DNA of 48,459 nucleotides from Polaromonas sp. YR568 (GCA_945878995.1 CAMCUN010000024.1:1-48459), one strand, 5' to 3'; counted from the stretch's first letter, positions 24,480 through 36,398 are shown. Made by a program: numbers and translations. Notes: generated from the sequence alone by a model not told the origin.

Positions 24480-25632
24480 AGCCCTGACGCGCGACGCGCG
24501 TGCGCTGGCGCGCGGCGAGATGAGCGCGCCCGAGACCGAAGTGGCCAGGCAAATGCAAATTTGCAATGGCTGCCGCTATTGCGAAGGCTTTTGCGCGGTG
24601 TTCCCTGCCATGACTCGGCGCCTGGAGTTTGGCAAGGCCGACATCCATTACTTGGCCAATCTGTGCCACAACTGCGGCGCTTGCCTGCATGCCTGCCAGT
24701 ACGCACCGCCGCACGACTTTGCCATTAACGTGCCCAAGGCCATGGCCCAGGTGCGCGTTCAAACCTACGCCGACTACGCCTGGCCGCCCGCTTTGGGCAG
24801 CTTGTACCAACGCAACGGCCTGACCTTGTCGGTGGCGCTGGCGCTGGGGCTGGCCTTGTTTTTGGTGCTGGCCATGCTGCGCCAAGGCACGCTGTGGTCC
24901 ACCCCGGTGGCGGGGGGCTTTTATGCCGTGTTTCCGCACAACCTCATGGTCAGCTTGTTCGCGCCCATTTTCTTGTTTGCGGTACTGGCGCTGGCGCTGG
25001 GCGTGCGGCGCTTTTGGCGTGAGGTCACCCCTGCCACCAGCGGGGCCGGCTTGAGCACACCCGCCGCCGCCGAAGCCGCAGACGCCGCCTTGCGCCTGAA
25101 GTACCTGGACGGCGGCCACGGCGAGGGCTGCCACAACGAAGACGACGCCTGGACACACGCACGCAAACGCTTTCACCACCTCACGTTTTACGGCTTCATG
25201 CTGTGCTTTGCCGCCACCAGCGTGGCCACGCTCTACCACTATGTGCTGGACTGGCCTGCGCCCTACGATTTGACGACCTTGCCTAAGCTGCTGGGCGTCA
25301 TTGGCGGGGTGAGCCTGACCGTGGGCACGGCCGGTTTGTGGCGCTTGAACCTGCGCCGCCACCCCGAGCACGGCGACGCCGCGCAAAAGCCCATGGACCG
25401 CGGCTTCATTGCCTTGTTGTTCTTGGTCAGCGTGACGGGTTTGCTCTTGTGGTTGCTGGGCCCAACAGCGGCCATGCCTTTGATGTTGGCGCTGCACCTG
25501 GGCGCGGTGATGGCCTTGTTCCTGACCCTGCCCTACGGCAAGTTTGCACACGGCGTGTTCCGCACAGCGGCCTTGCTGCGCTTTGCCATCGAAAAACGCC
25601 AGCCCAACCGATTGGGGCTGGGCGGGGAGTGA
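24466..25632 (+). CDS. tcuB: TcuB/CitB-type electron-transfer protein, two [4Fe-4S] clusters
   Basis: A 388-residue partner of TcuA. Two ferredoxin-like cluster motifs are visible: C-x2-C-x2-C-x3-C at Cys33, 36, 39, 43 ([11 protein letters not shown]) and the same spacing at Cys67, 70, 73, 77 ([11 protein letters not shown]). The C-terminal half holds about five to six membrane helices, starting near [19 protein letters not shown]. In Salmonella TcuB re-oxidises TcuA and delivers electrons to the membrane quinone pool. AAGAGGG at 24451-24457 sets ATG 24466, so the gene overlaps tcuA by 14 bp. It ends the operon, and 20 bp later REPIN array 2 begins. Confidence 0.9.
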   Translation: MQTLEALTRDARALARGEMSAPETEVARQMQICNGCRYCEGFCAVFPAMTRRLEFGKADIHYLANLCHNCGACLHACQYAPPHDFAINVPKAMAQVRVQTYADYAWPPALGSLYQRNGLTLSVALALGLALFLVLAMLRQGTLWSTPVAGGFYAVFPHNLMVSLFAPIFLFAVLALALGVRRFWREVTPATSGAGLSTPAAAEAADAALRLKYLDGGHGEGCHNEDDAWTHARKRFHHLTFYGFMLCFAATSVATLYHYVLDWPAPYDLTTLPKLLGVIGGVSLTVGTAGLWRLNLRRHPEHGDAAQKPMDRGFIALLFLVSVTGLLLWLLGPTAAMPLMLALHLGAVMALFLTLPYGKFAHGVFRTAALLRFAIEKRQPNRLGLGGE

Positions 25633-25652
25633 GCTTGGGCGGATGAGCCCCT

Positions 25653-25961
25653 TGTAGGAGCCAGCCTGCTGGCGATTATTCGCGTGAGGCGATGCCCGTT
25701 GCCCGGCCCGATTCGCCGGCAGGCCAGCTCCCACAAAGACAAGACAGCACGGCGGATATGCCCCCTGTAGGGGCCAGCCTGCTGGCGATTATTCGCGTGA
25801 GGCGATGCCCGTTGCACGGCCCGATTCGCCGGCAGGCCAGCTCCTACAAAGACAAGACAGCACGGCGGATATGCCCCCTGTAGGGGCCAGCCTGCTGGCG
25901 ATTATTCGCGTGAGGCGATGCCCGGTGCCCGGCCCGATTCGCAGGCAGGCCAGCTCCTACA
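25653..25961. repeat. REPIN array 2: three 83-bp units with 113-bp period
   Basis: Units of exactly 83 bp lie at 25653-25735, 25766-25848 and 25879-25961, separated by near-identical 30-bp spacers (GACAAGACAGCACGG...), giving a strict 113-bp tandem period. Each unit has TGTAGG(A/G)GC ends with inner hairpins (CCAGC-CT-GCTGG). The conserved middle, GCCGGGCAACGGGCATC when read on the minus strand, matches that of array 1 read on the plus strand, so these units are the same element in the opposite orientation. It lies between the convergent stops of tcuB and the PuuE-like gene and may act as a transcription barrier. Confidence 0.88.
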
Positions 25962-25980
25962 AAGTCAAGACGGCTCTATG

Positions 25981-26889
25981 TCAGGGTTTGGGGACCATGC
26001 CCTCTGGCAAACCTGCCACATGCGCGGCGATTTGACCGGGGGTGGCAAACCACACTTGTGAGCGCTGGGCGGCCATGTGCTCAAGGATCTGCTTTAACTG
26101 CCGCGCCCGGTGCGGCTGACCCATCAAAAATGTGTGCATGGAAATGGCGCACACCAGGGGCCAGCCATGGCGCTCACCGTCGGCGAGTTGCTGGTCAAAG
26201 CCATCGGTCGCCATGCGCGTGAAGTCGGTGTCGCTGGAACCCCGGTTGATGAAGGCCGGAATATCGTTGAGCTCCATGGACGGGTAGGGCACGGTCATGA
26301 TGGGGCCGCGGTCGGTGCGGAACCACTGCGGTTGCTCGTCAAAATACCAGTCCATCATGTAGCTGTAGCCAGTTTCCAAGAGCAGCTCAGGCGTTTGCGT
26401 GCTTTGCGAAATAAAAGGTCCCAGCCAACCCTGAGGGGGTTTGCCTTCTTCCAAAATAAAGCGGTCGCGCACTTCAGCGAGCATGCTGCGCTCGTCGTTT
26501 TCTGCCATGTCAATTTGCCGCTCTGAATTGGTGCGGCCATGGCCCACGAATTCGTCGCCACGTTGCCTGAAGGGCGCCAGCACTTCGGGGCAAATGTCGT
26601 ACACGCTGGTGTTGGTCAGAATCGCCAGAGGAATTTGATAGCGGTCAAACAACTCCAAAATGCGCCAAATACCCACGCGGTTTCCAAAATCACGGTAGGC
26701 AAAGCCCCGGTGGAAAGGGGCAGACGGCAGCGAGGTGAAGTCCGGCCCTGGATTGCGGCCAAACTCAAATGCCTCGACGTTGAGCGCGAAATAAACCGCC
26801 AGTTTGGCGCCATTGGGCCAGCTGTAAGTCGGCCGGGTAGGCAGCGCCGCAAAGGGGTAACGGTTGAATTTGTTGTCGAATTTTTTCAT
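25981..26889 (-). CDS. PuuE-like polysaccharide-deacetylase-family amidohydrolase
   Basis: A 302-residue NodB-fold protein, longer and simpler than secreted deacetylases and lacking a signal peptide. NRYPFAALPTRPTYSWPNGA, then LAVYFALNVEAFEFG and VGHGRTNSERQ and the late HTFLMGQPHRARQLKQIL form the PuuE-type pattern, in which the classic Asp-His-His metal triad is modified. PuuE-type members open cyclic imides, allantoin and similar rings; I recall bacterial imidases of about 290 residues in the same group. Its ATG overlaps the stop of the isochorismatase-like gene (26886-26889), so the two proteins are probably made together and act in sequence. Whether the substrate is an imide, a ureide or an acetylated sugar is not decided. 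Confidence 0.85.
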   Translation of the reverse strand: MKKFDNKFNRYPFAALPTRPTYSWPNGAKLAVYFALNVEAFEFGRNPGPDFTSLPSAPFHRGFAYRDFGNRVGIWRILELFDRYQIPLAILTNTSVYDICPEVLAPFRQRGDEFVGHGRTNSERQIDMAENDERSMLAEVRDRFILEEGKPPQGWLGPFISQSTQTPELLLETGYSYMMDWYFDEQPQWFRTDRGPIMTVPYPSMELNDIPAFINRGSSDTDFTRMATDGFDQQLADGERHGWPLVCAISMHTFLMGQPHRARQLKQILEHMAAQRSQVWFATPGQIAAHVAGLPEGMVPKP

Positions 26890-27578
26890 GGGGTGCTCGG
26901 GCTGATGGAACGGATGGATTGCATGACATCGGCCACCGGGAGAACCTCGGCGTATTTGGCGGCCATGTCAAACAGATTCACCGCATGGCTGGTGGCACTG
27001 CGGTCGTACACGCATTCGATGGGCACGGTGCAGCGGAAGTTGTAGGCAAAGGCGTCGACCACGCTGCCGCGCACGCAACCGCTGGTGGTGCAGCCTGTGA
27101 CCACCAAACTGTCGACCCCCAAGTCAATGAGGTAGCTGGCCAGTGGTGTGCCAAAAAATGCGCTCGGGTGTTTTTTGGGCAACAAGATGTCGCTCTCGCG
27201 AGGTGCAATCTCAGGCACGAACTCGTAACCTTTGGCCGCCACACCCATCAGAGCGGGTACTTTTTCAGCCAGCCGCCCGAGGTCAAAGCGCTCCTTGGGT
27301 GCCACATAGGGGTAGAGCACCGGAAGATTTTTTTCGCGAAACAAGGCCAGCAATGGCGCAATGTGGTCTACCGCCTTCCATCCCACGTCGCCGCAGGAGG
27401 TCTTGAACTCCTTGATGGATTCCCAAAACGGCTGGCGCACGGTGCCCACAGTGCGGTACTGAACGTCGATGATCAACAGCGCGGGTCGCTTGCCTGGCGC
27501 TTGTGGTCGTCCAAATCCGGCTGCTTCATAGGCGGCTATTTCGTCGGCGGAGATGATGCCGCTCCAGGGCATGGACAT
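26886..27578 (-). CDS. Isochorismatase-family cysteine hydrolase
   Basis: This 230-residue protein has the cysteine hydrolase triad: Asp38 in LLIIDVQYRT, Lys136 in LLPKKHPSAFFGTPL and Cys168 in VVTGCTTSGCVRGSVVDAFA. This sub-pattern fits N-carbamoylsarcosine amidase and maleamate-type hydrolases that cleave a linear amide or carbamoyl group. AAGGA 7 bp before ATG 27578 is the ribosome site. It leads the two-gene operon with the PuuE-like protein. A ring-opening then amide-hydrolysis order would release ammonia and a di-acid. Divergent from the OYE-like gene, with 234 bp between. Confidence 0.87.
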   Translation of the reverse strand: MSMPWSGIISADEIAAYEAAGFGRPQAPGKRPALLIIDVQYRTVGTVRQPFWESIKEFKTSCGDVGWKAVDHIAPLLALFREKNLPVLYPYVAPKERFDLGRLAEKVPALMGVAAKGYEFVPEIAPRESDILLPKKHPSAFFGTPLASYLIDLGVDSLVVTGCTTSGCVRGSVVDAFAYNFRCTVPIECVYDRSATSHAVNLFDMAAKYAEVLPVADVMQSIRSISPSTP

Positions 27579-27812
27579 GGGCTGATCCTTAATGAGTGAT
27601 GCTTATGGTACTAAAAATTAAGCCTGAACCTTTGACCCAGCGGCAACCCGCGCCTCAGTGTTCATCACGCCGGGCGCCATGCGGGAATTCCCCCAATGGA
27701 TATCGCTGTGCACTGACTTTGTGGGCTCAAACATCTGTTACAAAACCAGCACTGATATTCACGCCTTTGAAATCAGAAGGCAACAAAGCATCTCTGAAAG
27801 CAAATAAAAACA

Positions 27813-29795
27813 ATGACGCAGAACCCGTATCCCATGCTGTTCAGTTCGCTGGTTCTGGCTGGTCAGACGATGAAAAACCGCATCGCGCACGCTTCCATTT
27901 CGCCACGCTTTGGCGCCCATCAAGGCCTGCACCCTCGCTACCTCCATTACTACGTCAACCGTGCCAAAGGGGGCGCGGCAATGGTCGTGACCGACCCCAT
28001 AGGTATCGTTGCGCAACACGGGCCTGAGCGCTTGTGTGCTTGGAATGACAGTCAAGCGGGCGACCTGCAGCGGCTGGCCAACGAGGTGCGCGCGCATGAC
28101 TGCGCTTTGATTGGGCAGGTGCAAGATGTGGGCCGCGGCCGCCATGTGCCGGGCCGCGCTTATCAAAGCATAGGCGCCTCCTCTTTGCCCGACGATCTGA
28201 GCTACACCATGCCGCGGGCCATGAGCGCTGGCGAGATCGAGGCATTTATTGATCAGACAGTTCAGTCGTGCCTGCGCATGCAGCGCAGCGGATTTTCTGG
28301 CATTGAAATCTCGGCAGGCCATGGGCATTTGTTTCACCAGTTTCTTTCACCGCGCTCCAACCAACGAGAAGATGCTTATGGCGGCGACTTGGCTGGGCGC
28401 TTGCAATTTCTCACCCAAGTTTGTGTGGGGGTGCGGCAAACATGTGGCGAGGGTTTCATCATCGGCGTCAAACTGCCTGGCGACGATGGCGTGCCCGGCG
28501 GCATTGGCGAGTCACTGGCAGGGCAAACCGCGCAGGGCTTGGTCGCGCGTGCCAGCATTGATTACCTGACTTATTGCCAAGGCTCGCATCACCGCAGTTT
28601 GGAGATGCACCTTCCTGACGACAGCCACCCACGCCAGACCTACATGGGACTGATCTCCCGACTCAAGTCCTTGACGCCCACGGTCCCCGTGATGGGCCTG
28701 GGCCGCATCACCGATCCGGCCGAGGCTGAAGCCATCTTGGCGCGTGGCGACGCCGACATGGTGGCCCTGGGCCGCTCATTGATTGTGGACCCCGCTTGGC
28801 CGATCAAGGCCCAGGCGGGCAAGGCCAGCGAGATCCGCTACTGCGTCTCATGCAACACCTGCTGGAAAACCATCAACCAGAACCGGCAAATAGGCTGCGA
28901 CAACAACCCCCGTCTGGCCCAGGCCAATGAGCTTGACGACATGCTCGAGCCCGCCGAGCACGCGCGCAAGATCGCGGTGGTGGGCGCAGGCATTGCCGGC
29001 CTTCAGGCTGCTGTGACGGCGGCCGCGCGCGGACACCAGGTCAAGCTGTGGGGGCGCTCCGCCGCCGTGGGTGGCAAAACCCGGCTGCTGGCCCAGCTGC
29101 CGCTGGGCGAGTCCATGTCCAGCATCTTTGACCACCAATGGACCACGGCCCAGCGTTTGGGCGTGCAATTTGAGCTCGGTCGCAGCGCCAGTGCAGAGGA
29201 TGTCTTGGCCTGGCAGCCCGATGCCGTGGTGCTGGCCACAGGCTCGCAGATGACCTGGCCCCAGGACTTGCCACTGAGCTTGCAAGCCGAAGGCCTGGTC
29301 CCCGATTTGCGTCAGGCCATGGCCGAGGTGCTCAGCACCCGGGGGCCACAAAGCGGCACCGCCGTCATCTACGACCTGGACCAGACCGAAGGCACTTACG
29401 CGGCGGCCGAGTATTTGCGCGACCGCTTCGAGCGCGTGGTGATTCTCTCGCCACGCGAGACCATTGCCGAAGAGGTTGTCTTGGTGGCACGCCAGCGCAT
29501 CCATCGCCGCTTTTTTGAGCGCGGCATCGAGGTCAAAACCTGGGTCGACCCGGTCTGGACCGAGCGCTTTGAAAACGAGGCCTGCCTGCAATACCGCAGC
29601 GTCTTTGGCGGGCCGCTGCACGACATCGACAACGTGGCCTTTTTTGCCTACGCCTCACCGCGTCGGCCTGTCAATGACTTGCACCAGTCCCTGCAAGCGG
29701 CAGGTCTGAAGGTGAGCTTGGTGGGCGATTGCCGCATCGCCCGGGACGCCTTGGCCGCGACCGCCGAAGGCCACGACGCTGGCATGGCGGCATAA
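27813..29795 (+). CDS. OYE-family NADH:flavin oxidoreductase with [4Fe-4S] and second FAD/NAD domain
   Basis: A 660-residue multidomain flavoprotein resembling trimethylamine dehydrogenase and 2,4-dienoyl-CoA reductase. The N-terminal FMN barrel holds MKNRIAHASISPRFG and HQFLSPRSNQREDAYGGDL. The active-site stretch reads SAGHGHL (Ser167, His170), where relatives have H/Y-x2-H-G-Y, so one acid/base residue is changed. CVSCNTCWKTINQNRQIGC carries a C-x2-C-x2-C-x11-C cluster motif. The C-terminal half has a GxGxxG domain, KIAVVGAGIAGLQAAVTAA. Start 27813 lacks a good ribosome site. It lies upstream of a Bug receptor, 72 bp away, and probably reduces an enoate or oxidises an N-methylated substrate. 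Substrate not known. Confidence 0.88.
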   Translation: MTQNPYPMLFSSLVLAGQTMKNRIAHASISPRFGAHQGLHPRYLHYYVNRAKGGAAMVVTDPIGIVAQHGPERLCAWNDSQAGDLQRLANEVRAHDCALIGQVQDVGRGRHVPGRAYQSIGASSLPDDLSYTMPRAMSAGEIEAFIDQTVQSCLRMQRSGFSGIEISAGHGHLFHQFLSPRSNQREDAYGGDLAGRLQFLTQVCVGVRQTCGEGFIIGVKLPGDDGVPGGIGESLAGQTAQGLVARASIDYLTYCQGSHHRSLEMHLPDDSHPRQTYMGLISRLKSLTPTVPVMGLGRITDPAEAEAILARGDADMVALGRSLIVDPAWPIKAQAGKASEIRYCVSCNTCWKTINQNRQIGCDNNPRLAQANELDDMLEPAEHARKIAVVGAGIAGLQAAVTAAARGHQVKLWGRSAAVGGKTRLLAQLPLGESMSSIFDHQWTTAQRLGVQFELGRSASAEDVLAWQPDAVVLATGSQMTWPQDLPLSLQAEGLVPDLRQAMAEVLSTRGPQSGTAVIYDLDQTEGTYAAAEYLRDRFERVVILSPRETIAEEVVLVARQRIHRRFFERGIEVKTWVDPVWTERFENEACLQYRSVFGGPLHDIDNVAFFAYASPRRPVNDLHQSLQAAGLKVSLVGDCRIARDALAATAEGHDAGMAA

Positions 29796-29867
29796 GCCAT
29801 GCATGCTTTTGGCCCACGCCATGTTGGCCCTGTATTTTTCAAATCAACCACAGCCCAGGAGACACCC

Positions 29868-30878
29868 ATGCTTAGTTCTATCCCTTGCTTTGAGCGCAAA
29901 GCCCAAGCCCGAGCCTCACGGCGGCTGTGCTTGGTCGCTGGCCTTGCTGCATGCTTGATGCATGTGGGTGCGCAGGCACAGGACTGGCCCCAACGACCTG
30001 TGGTGTTGATCAACCCCTTTGCGGCCGGCTCGTCGGTCGATGTGGTGGGTCGCTTGATTGCGCAAAAAATTGCGGCCAACACAGGGCAGCCCATGACGGT
30101 GGACAACAAGACCGGCGCCAGCGGCAATATTGGCACCGATTTCGCTGCCCGCGCCAAACCGGATGGCTACACCTTGTTGCTTGGGTCGCCCGGCACCATG
30201 GCCATCAACCCTTGGCTGTTCAAAAAACTGCCTTACGACGCCGTGAAAGATTTCACACCCATCTCGGTGTTGGTGTCATTCCCACAGGTGGTCACCACCA
30301 GCGCCAAGCAGCCCTTCAAAAACTTTCCGGAGTTCGTGGCCGCAGTCAAGGCACAACCCGACAAAATGGCCTTCTCCTCCTCTGGACAAGGCTCAACCTC
30401 GCACCTGGTGATGGAGCTCATTCGTGCCGATGCCGGCCTGAAAATGGTTCACTTGAGTTACCGCGGCGACTCATTGGCGACCCAGGCCGTGCTGGCGGGC
30501 GACGTGCAGGTGACGGTGGGTGGCCTGCCTTCCTTGTCGCCCCTGATGCGCGCAGGCCAGGTGCGGCCCTTGGCCGTGACCTCAGGCAAAAGATCACCCC
30601 TGTTTCCGGACCTGCCCTCCATGGCCGAGTTCATCCCGGGCTTTGATGCCACCGCCTGGGTCTTGCTGATGGCCCCTGCGGGCACGCCCCCACAGGTGGT
30701 CAGCCGCATTTCCGCCGAAGTGGCCAAGGCCCTCGCTGACCCTCAACTGCGCCAGCAACTCGAAGCTCAGGGCGTGACCCCTGTGGGCAGCAATCCCGAC
30801 GAAAGCGCTGCATTCCACCGCCGAGAACTCGATAAATTCAAGCGTGCAGTAGAGCTGTCAGGCGCGACCATGGAGTGA
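29868..30878 (+). CDS. Bug-family (TctC-type) periplasmic solute-binding protein
   Basis: The second Bug receptor, 336 residues. The ATG at 29868 follows AGGAGA at 29857-29862; the longer frame from 29799 lacks such a site. The signal peptide spans the region to GAQAQ at about residue 38 (LCLVAGLAACLMHVGAQAQ). WPQRPVVLINPFAAGSSVDV, VDNKTGASGNIGTDFAARAK and FSSSGQGSTSHLVMELI are family cores. The GQGSTSHL loop differs from GAGGLSHL of the other receptor, so ligands probably differ. Again no TctAB is present. It ends the OYE operon, followed by a GC hairpin terminator. Confidence 0.9.
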   Translation: MLSSIPCFERKAQARASRRLCLVAGLAACLMHVGAQAQDWPQRPVVLINPFAAGSSVDVVGRLIAQKIAANTGQPMTVDNKTGASGNIGTDFAARAKPDGYTLLLGSPGTMAINPWLFKKLPYDAVKDFTPISVLVSFPQVVTTSAKQPFKNFPEFVAAVKAQPDKMAFSSSGQGSTSHLVMELIRADAGLKMVHLSYRGDSLATQAVLAGDVQVTVGGLPSLSPLMRAGQVRPLAVTSGKRSPLFPDLPSMAEFIPGFDATAWVLLMAPAGTPPQVVSRISAEVAKALADPQLRQQLEAQGVTPVGSNPDESAAFHRRELDKFKRAVELSGATME

Positions 30879-31006
30879 ACTCATCCTGGTTGCTGTTCCA
30901 CGCCTTTCAAAGCGGTTCCTTCCAAGCTTTGAGCGCGGCGCAACACCCAGGCAGGGGCCGGGGGCCCCCTTCAATGTTCCCCCTCAAAGTCACACACCAG
31001 CCAACA

Positions 31007-31031
31007 AAAGCCCGCATCAAGCGGGCTTTTT
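31007..31031. terminator. Bidirectional rho-independent terminator
   Basis: AAAGCCCGC and GCGGGCTTT form a perfect 9-bp stem around a five-base loop (ATCAA), followed by T's rightward, and by TTTTGTT on the minus strand. It separates the convergent Bug gene and gyrB and can stop both. The rest of 30879-31077 is empty apart from an unassigned GC-rich stretch. Confidence 0.88.
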
Positions 31032-31077
31032 GACAAGTCCTTGCCTTCACGCAGGCAAAGCCCGTCGAGCCGCTGGC

Positions 31078-33687
<2,610 letters not shown>

Positions 33688-33690
33688 TCA

Positions 33691-33711
33691 AACCCGCGCG
33701 GGGCGCGGGTT
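33691..33711. other. GC-rich 9-bp hairpin between dnaN and gyrB
   Basis: AACCCGCGC and GCGCGGGTT pair perfectly around a GGG loop. The minus-strand continuation (TTTGACC) is only weakly T-rich, so this could be a partial terminator or an attenuator in front of gyrB. It sits 30 bp upstream of the gyrB start. Confidence 0.45.
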
Positions 33712-33751
33712 GCGGAGTCTGTGCTGCTCAGGCGGGGGCCTCTGGCGGCAT

Positions 33752-34861
33752 TCAAATTCGCATGGGCATGACCACGTATTTAAAGTGTGCGTTGTCGGGG
33801 ATGGTGACCAAGGCCGAGCTGTTGGAGTCGGCCAGCTCCAGCTTGACCATGTCTTGCCCCATGTTGCCGAGCACGTCGAGGAGGTAGGTGACGTTAAAGC
33901 CAATTTCGATGCTGTCACCGCCGTAGTCAATGTCGAGCTCGTCCACGGCTTCTTCTTGCTCGGCGTTGCTCGAAGCCACGCGCAGGGTGCCGGGTTCAAT
34001 GTTCAGGCGCACGCCTTTGAATTTTTCGCTGGTGAGAATGGCCGCTCGCTGCAAGCTGGCCAAGAGCGCCGTGCGGCCCAGCACCACAATGTTTTTGTGG
34101 TTCTTGGGGATCACGCGGTTGTAGTCTGGGAACTTGCCCTCCACCAGCTTGGTGACGAACTCCATGCCGTCAAACGCAAACTTGGCTTGGTTGCCCGCAA
34201 ACTGCATTTCAATGGCGCCTTCTTTGTCGGACAAGAGGCGCTGCAGTTCCAGCACGGTTTTGCGCGGCAAGATGACTTCTTGGCGCTGCTCAATGTCCAC
34301 ATCCAACTGGGCCGAGGAGTAGGCCAGGCGGTGGCCGTCGGTGGCCACCAGGCTGAGTTGCTTGCCTTCGGCCACAAACAAAATGCCGTTCAGGTAGTAG
34401 CGGATGTCGTGCACCGCCATGGAAAAAGACACCTGGTTGAGCAGCTCTTTGAGCGTTTTTTGCGGCACCGAAAACACCGGGCCAAAGCTGGCCGCCTCTT
34501 GCACCAGCGGAAAGTCTTCGGCCGGCAGCGTTTGCAGCGTGAAGCGGCTTTTGCCGCCTTTGAGCAGCAGCTTGTTTTGGCGGGACTCCAGCGAGACGGT
34601 TTGGTCGCTGGGCATGGAGCGCAAGATGTCTATCAACTTGCGTGCGCCCACGGTGGTGGTGAAGTTGCCTTCATCGCCACCGAGCTCGCTGCTGGTGCGG
34701 ATTTGAATTTCCAGGTCGCTGGTGGTCAGCTGCAGCTGCGTGCCCGTTTTGCGAATCAGCACATTGGCCAAGATGGGCAGGGTGTGGCGGCGCTCGACGA
34801 TGCCGGCCACCGACTGCAAAGCCGAGAGAACCTGTTCCTGAGGTGCTTTGAGGACGATCAT
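33752..34861 (-). CDS. dnaN: DNA polymerase III beta subunit (sliding clamp)
   Basis: A 369-residue clamp, the normal size. It begins MIVLKAPQEQVLSALQSVAG and ends with KYVVMPMRI, as expected for betaproteobacterial DnaN, with the LPILANVLI, ATDGHRLAYSSAQ and IPKNHKNIVVL segments of the three clamp domains. The product encircles DNA and tethers polymerase III. It follows dnaA by 130 bp on the same strand, where a separate promoter could sit. Confidence 0.98.
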   Translation of the reverse strand: MIVLKAPQEQVLSALQSVAGIVERRHTLPILANVLIRKTGTQLQLTTSDLEIQIRTSSELGGDEGNFTTTVGARKLIDILRSMPSDQTVSLESRQNKLLLKGGKSRFTLQTLPAEDFPLVQEAASFGPVFSVPQKTLKELLNQVSFSMAVHDIRYYLNGILFVAEGKQLSLVATDGHRLAYSSAQLDVDIEQRQEVILPRKTVLELQRLLSDKEGAIEMQFAGNQAKFAFDGMEFVTKLVEGKFPDYNRVIPKNHKNIVVLGRTALLASLQRAAILTSEKFKGVRLNIEPGTLRVASSNAEQEEAVDELDIDYGGDSIEIGFNVTYLLDVLGNMGQDMVKLELADSNSSALVTIPDNAHFKYVVMPMRI

Positions 34862-34991
34862 GGGCTTTCTTTCTTGTCTTTTTGATTTATTCGACGGGAG
34901 ATGGGGTCACGCCAGACAGCCGCCCCAGGCTTGATAAGCAAGTATTTTCGCTTGTTTACACAGGCAGCTGTTGCTGAGGCCGGCCATGGCA

Positions 34992-36398
34992 TCAACCCTT
35001 GAGGGTTTGCTCCAGCACATGGAGCTGCTGGTTCAGCTCGCTCATTTGCTGGCGCTCGGCTGCCATTTTGCGCACCGCGTGCAGCACCGTGGTGTGGTCG
35101 CGTCCGCCAAACAACTCGCCAATTTCGGGCAAGCTTTTTTGCGTGAGTTCTTTGGCCAGGTACATGGCAATTTGGCGCGGGCGGGCAATGCTGGCCGGGC
35201 GCTTTTTGGAGTACATGTCGGCGACTTTGATTTTGTAGAAGTCGGCCACGGTTTTTTGGATGTTTTCCACCGAGATTTGCCGGTTTTGAATCGACAGCAG
35301 GTCGCGCAGCGCCTCCCGGGCGAGCTGTATGGAAATGTCTTTTTGGTTAAAGCGCGAATAAGCCAAGATTTTGCGCAGCGCCCCTTCGAGCTCGCGCACG
35401 TTGGAGCGCACGTTCTTGGCCACAAAAAAGGCCACTTCTTCGGGCATGACCGCGCCCTCAGACTCGGCCTTGCTGATCAAAATGGCCACGCGCATTTCCA
35501 GCTCGGGCGGCTCAATGGCCACGGTCAGGCCGGAGTCAAAGCGCGAGACCAAGCGCTCGTGGATGTCGGCCAGGCCTTTAGGGTAGGTGTCGCTGGTCAT
35601 CACAATGTGTGACTTTTTGGCCAGCAAAGCCTCAAAGGCGTTGAAGAACTCTTCTTGCGTGCGGTCTTTGTTGGCAAAGAACTGCACGTCGTCAATCAGC
35701 AGCAAATCCAGCGAGTGGTAGCGCTCTTTGAACTCGTCAAACGCCTTGCGCTGGTAGGCTTTAACCACATCCGAGACGAACTGCTCAGCATGGATGTAGA
35801 GAACTTTGGCGTTGGGGTTGTCGGCCAGCAACTTGTTGCCAATGGCGTGTACCAAGTGCGTTTTGCCCAAACCCACGCCGCCGTAAATAAACAGCGGGTT
35901 GTACAACTGGCCCAGGCTGCTGGCCACATGCATGGCGGCCGCCCGCCCCATGCGGTTGGCCGAGCCTTCAATCAGGGTGTCAAAAGTCAGCGCGGCGTTG
36001 AGCCGGCTTTTGAAAGGCGCGTTGGGTGGCTCTTCGGTTTGGCCCATGGCGGGGGGCTCAACGTTGGCCATGTTTTTCAAGCTTTGGCCCAGAGGTGCAG
36101 GCCTGGCAAGGTTTTCACGCGGAGCAAGCACTAACTCCAGGGGGATGGGCTGGCCTGCCAATTGGGTCAGCAAGGCGGTGATGCGGGCGCTGTATTGGGC
36201 TCGAATCCAGTCCAGCTTGAAGCGGTTGGCGACCTGAATGGTCAGCTTGGAGAGGTCGGGTGCGACCTCGGCCACCAGGGGTTTGATCCAGGTGTTGAAC
36301 TGCTGTTCGGGCAGTTCTTGGGCCAGTTGCTCCACGCAGCCCAGCCAGAGGTCGGCCATCTGGTCGGCGTTGTGGCTGGGGTGGAGGGCCTCGTTCAT
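34992..36398 (-). CDS. dnaA: Chromosomal replication initiator protein DnaA
   Basis: An AAA+ initiator of 468 residues from ATG 36398 ([14 protein letters not shown]); the frame extends to 36443 but family members start close to [20 protein letters not shown]. Domain I ends near residue 110, followed by a Pro-rich linker. Walker A is [18 protein letters not shown], Walker [14 protein letters not shown], and sensor and arginine-finger regions follow ([19 protein letters not shown]). Domain IV has the DNA-binding signature [14 protein letters not shown]. It binds DnaA boxes at the origin, which include the perfect box at 36495 in its own upstream region. Confidence 0.98.
   Translation of the reverse strand: MNEALHPSHNADQMADLWLGCVEQLAQELPEQQFNTWIKPLVAEVAPDLSKLTIQVANRFKLDWIRAQYSARITALLTQLAGQPIPLELVLAPRENLARPAPLGQSLKNMANVEPPAMGQTEEPPNAPFKSRLNAALTFDTLIEGSANRMGRAAAMHVASSLGQLYNPLFIYGGVGLGKTHLVHAIGNKLLADNPNAKVLYIHAEQFVSDVVKAYQRKAFDEFKERYHSLDLLLIDDVQFFANKDRTQEEFFNAFEALLAKKSHIVMTSDTYPKGLADIHERLVSRFDSGLTVAIEPPELEMRVAILISKAESEGAVMPEEVAFFVAKNVRSNVRELEGALRKILAYSRFNQKDISIQLAREALRDLLSIQNRQISVENIQKTVADFYKIKVADMYSKKRPASIARPRQIAMYLAKELTQKSLPEIGELFGGRDHTTVLHAVRKMAAERQQMSELNQQLHVLEQTLKG

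Noticed and set aside
22869..24566. Minus-strand open frame of 565 codons across tcuA
   Set aside because: Exactly overlaps a well-supported tcuA gene in antisense and shows no domain, so it is a GC-driven shadow.
25653..25961. CRISPR array
   Set aside because: The three-copy 113-bp period has near-identical spacers and long hairpin-forming repeats, not unique spacers, and no cas gene is present.
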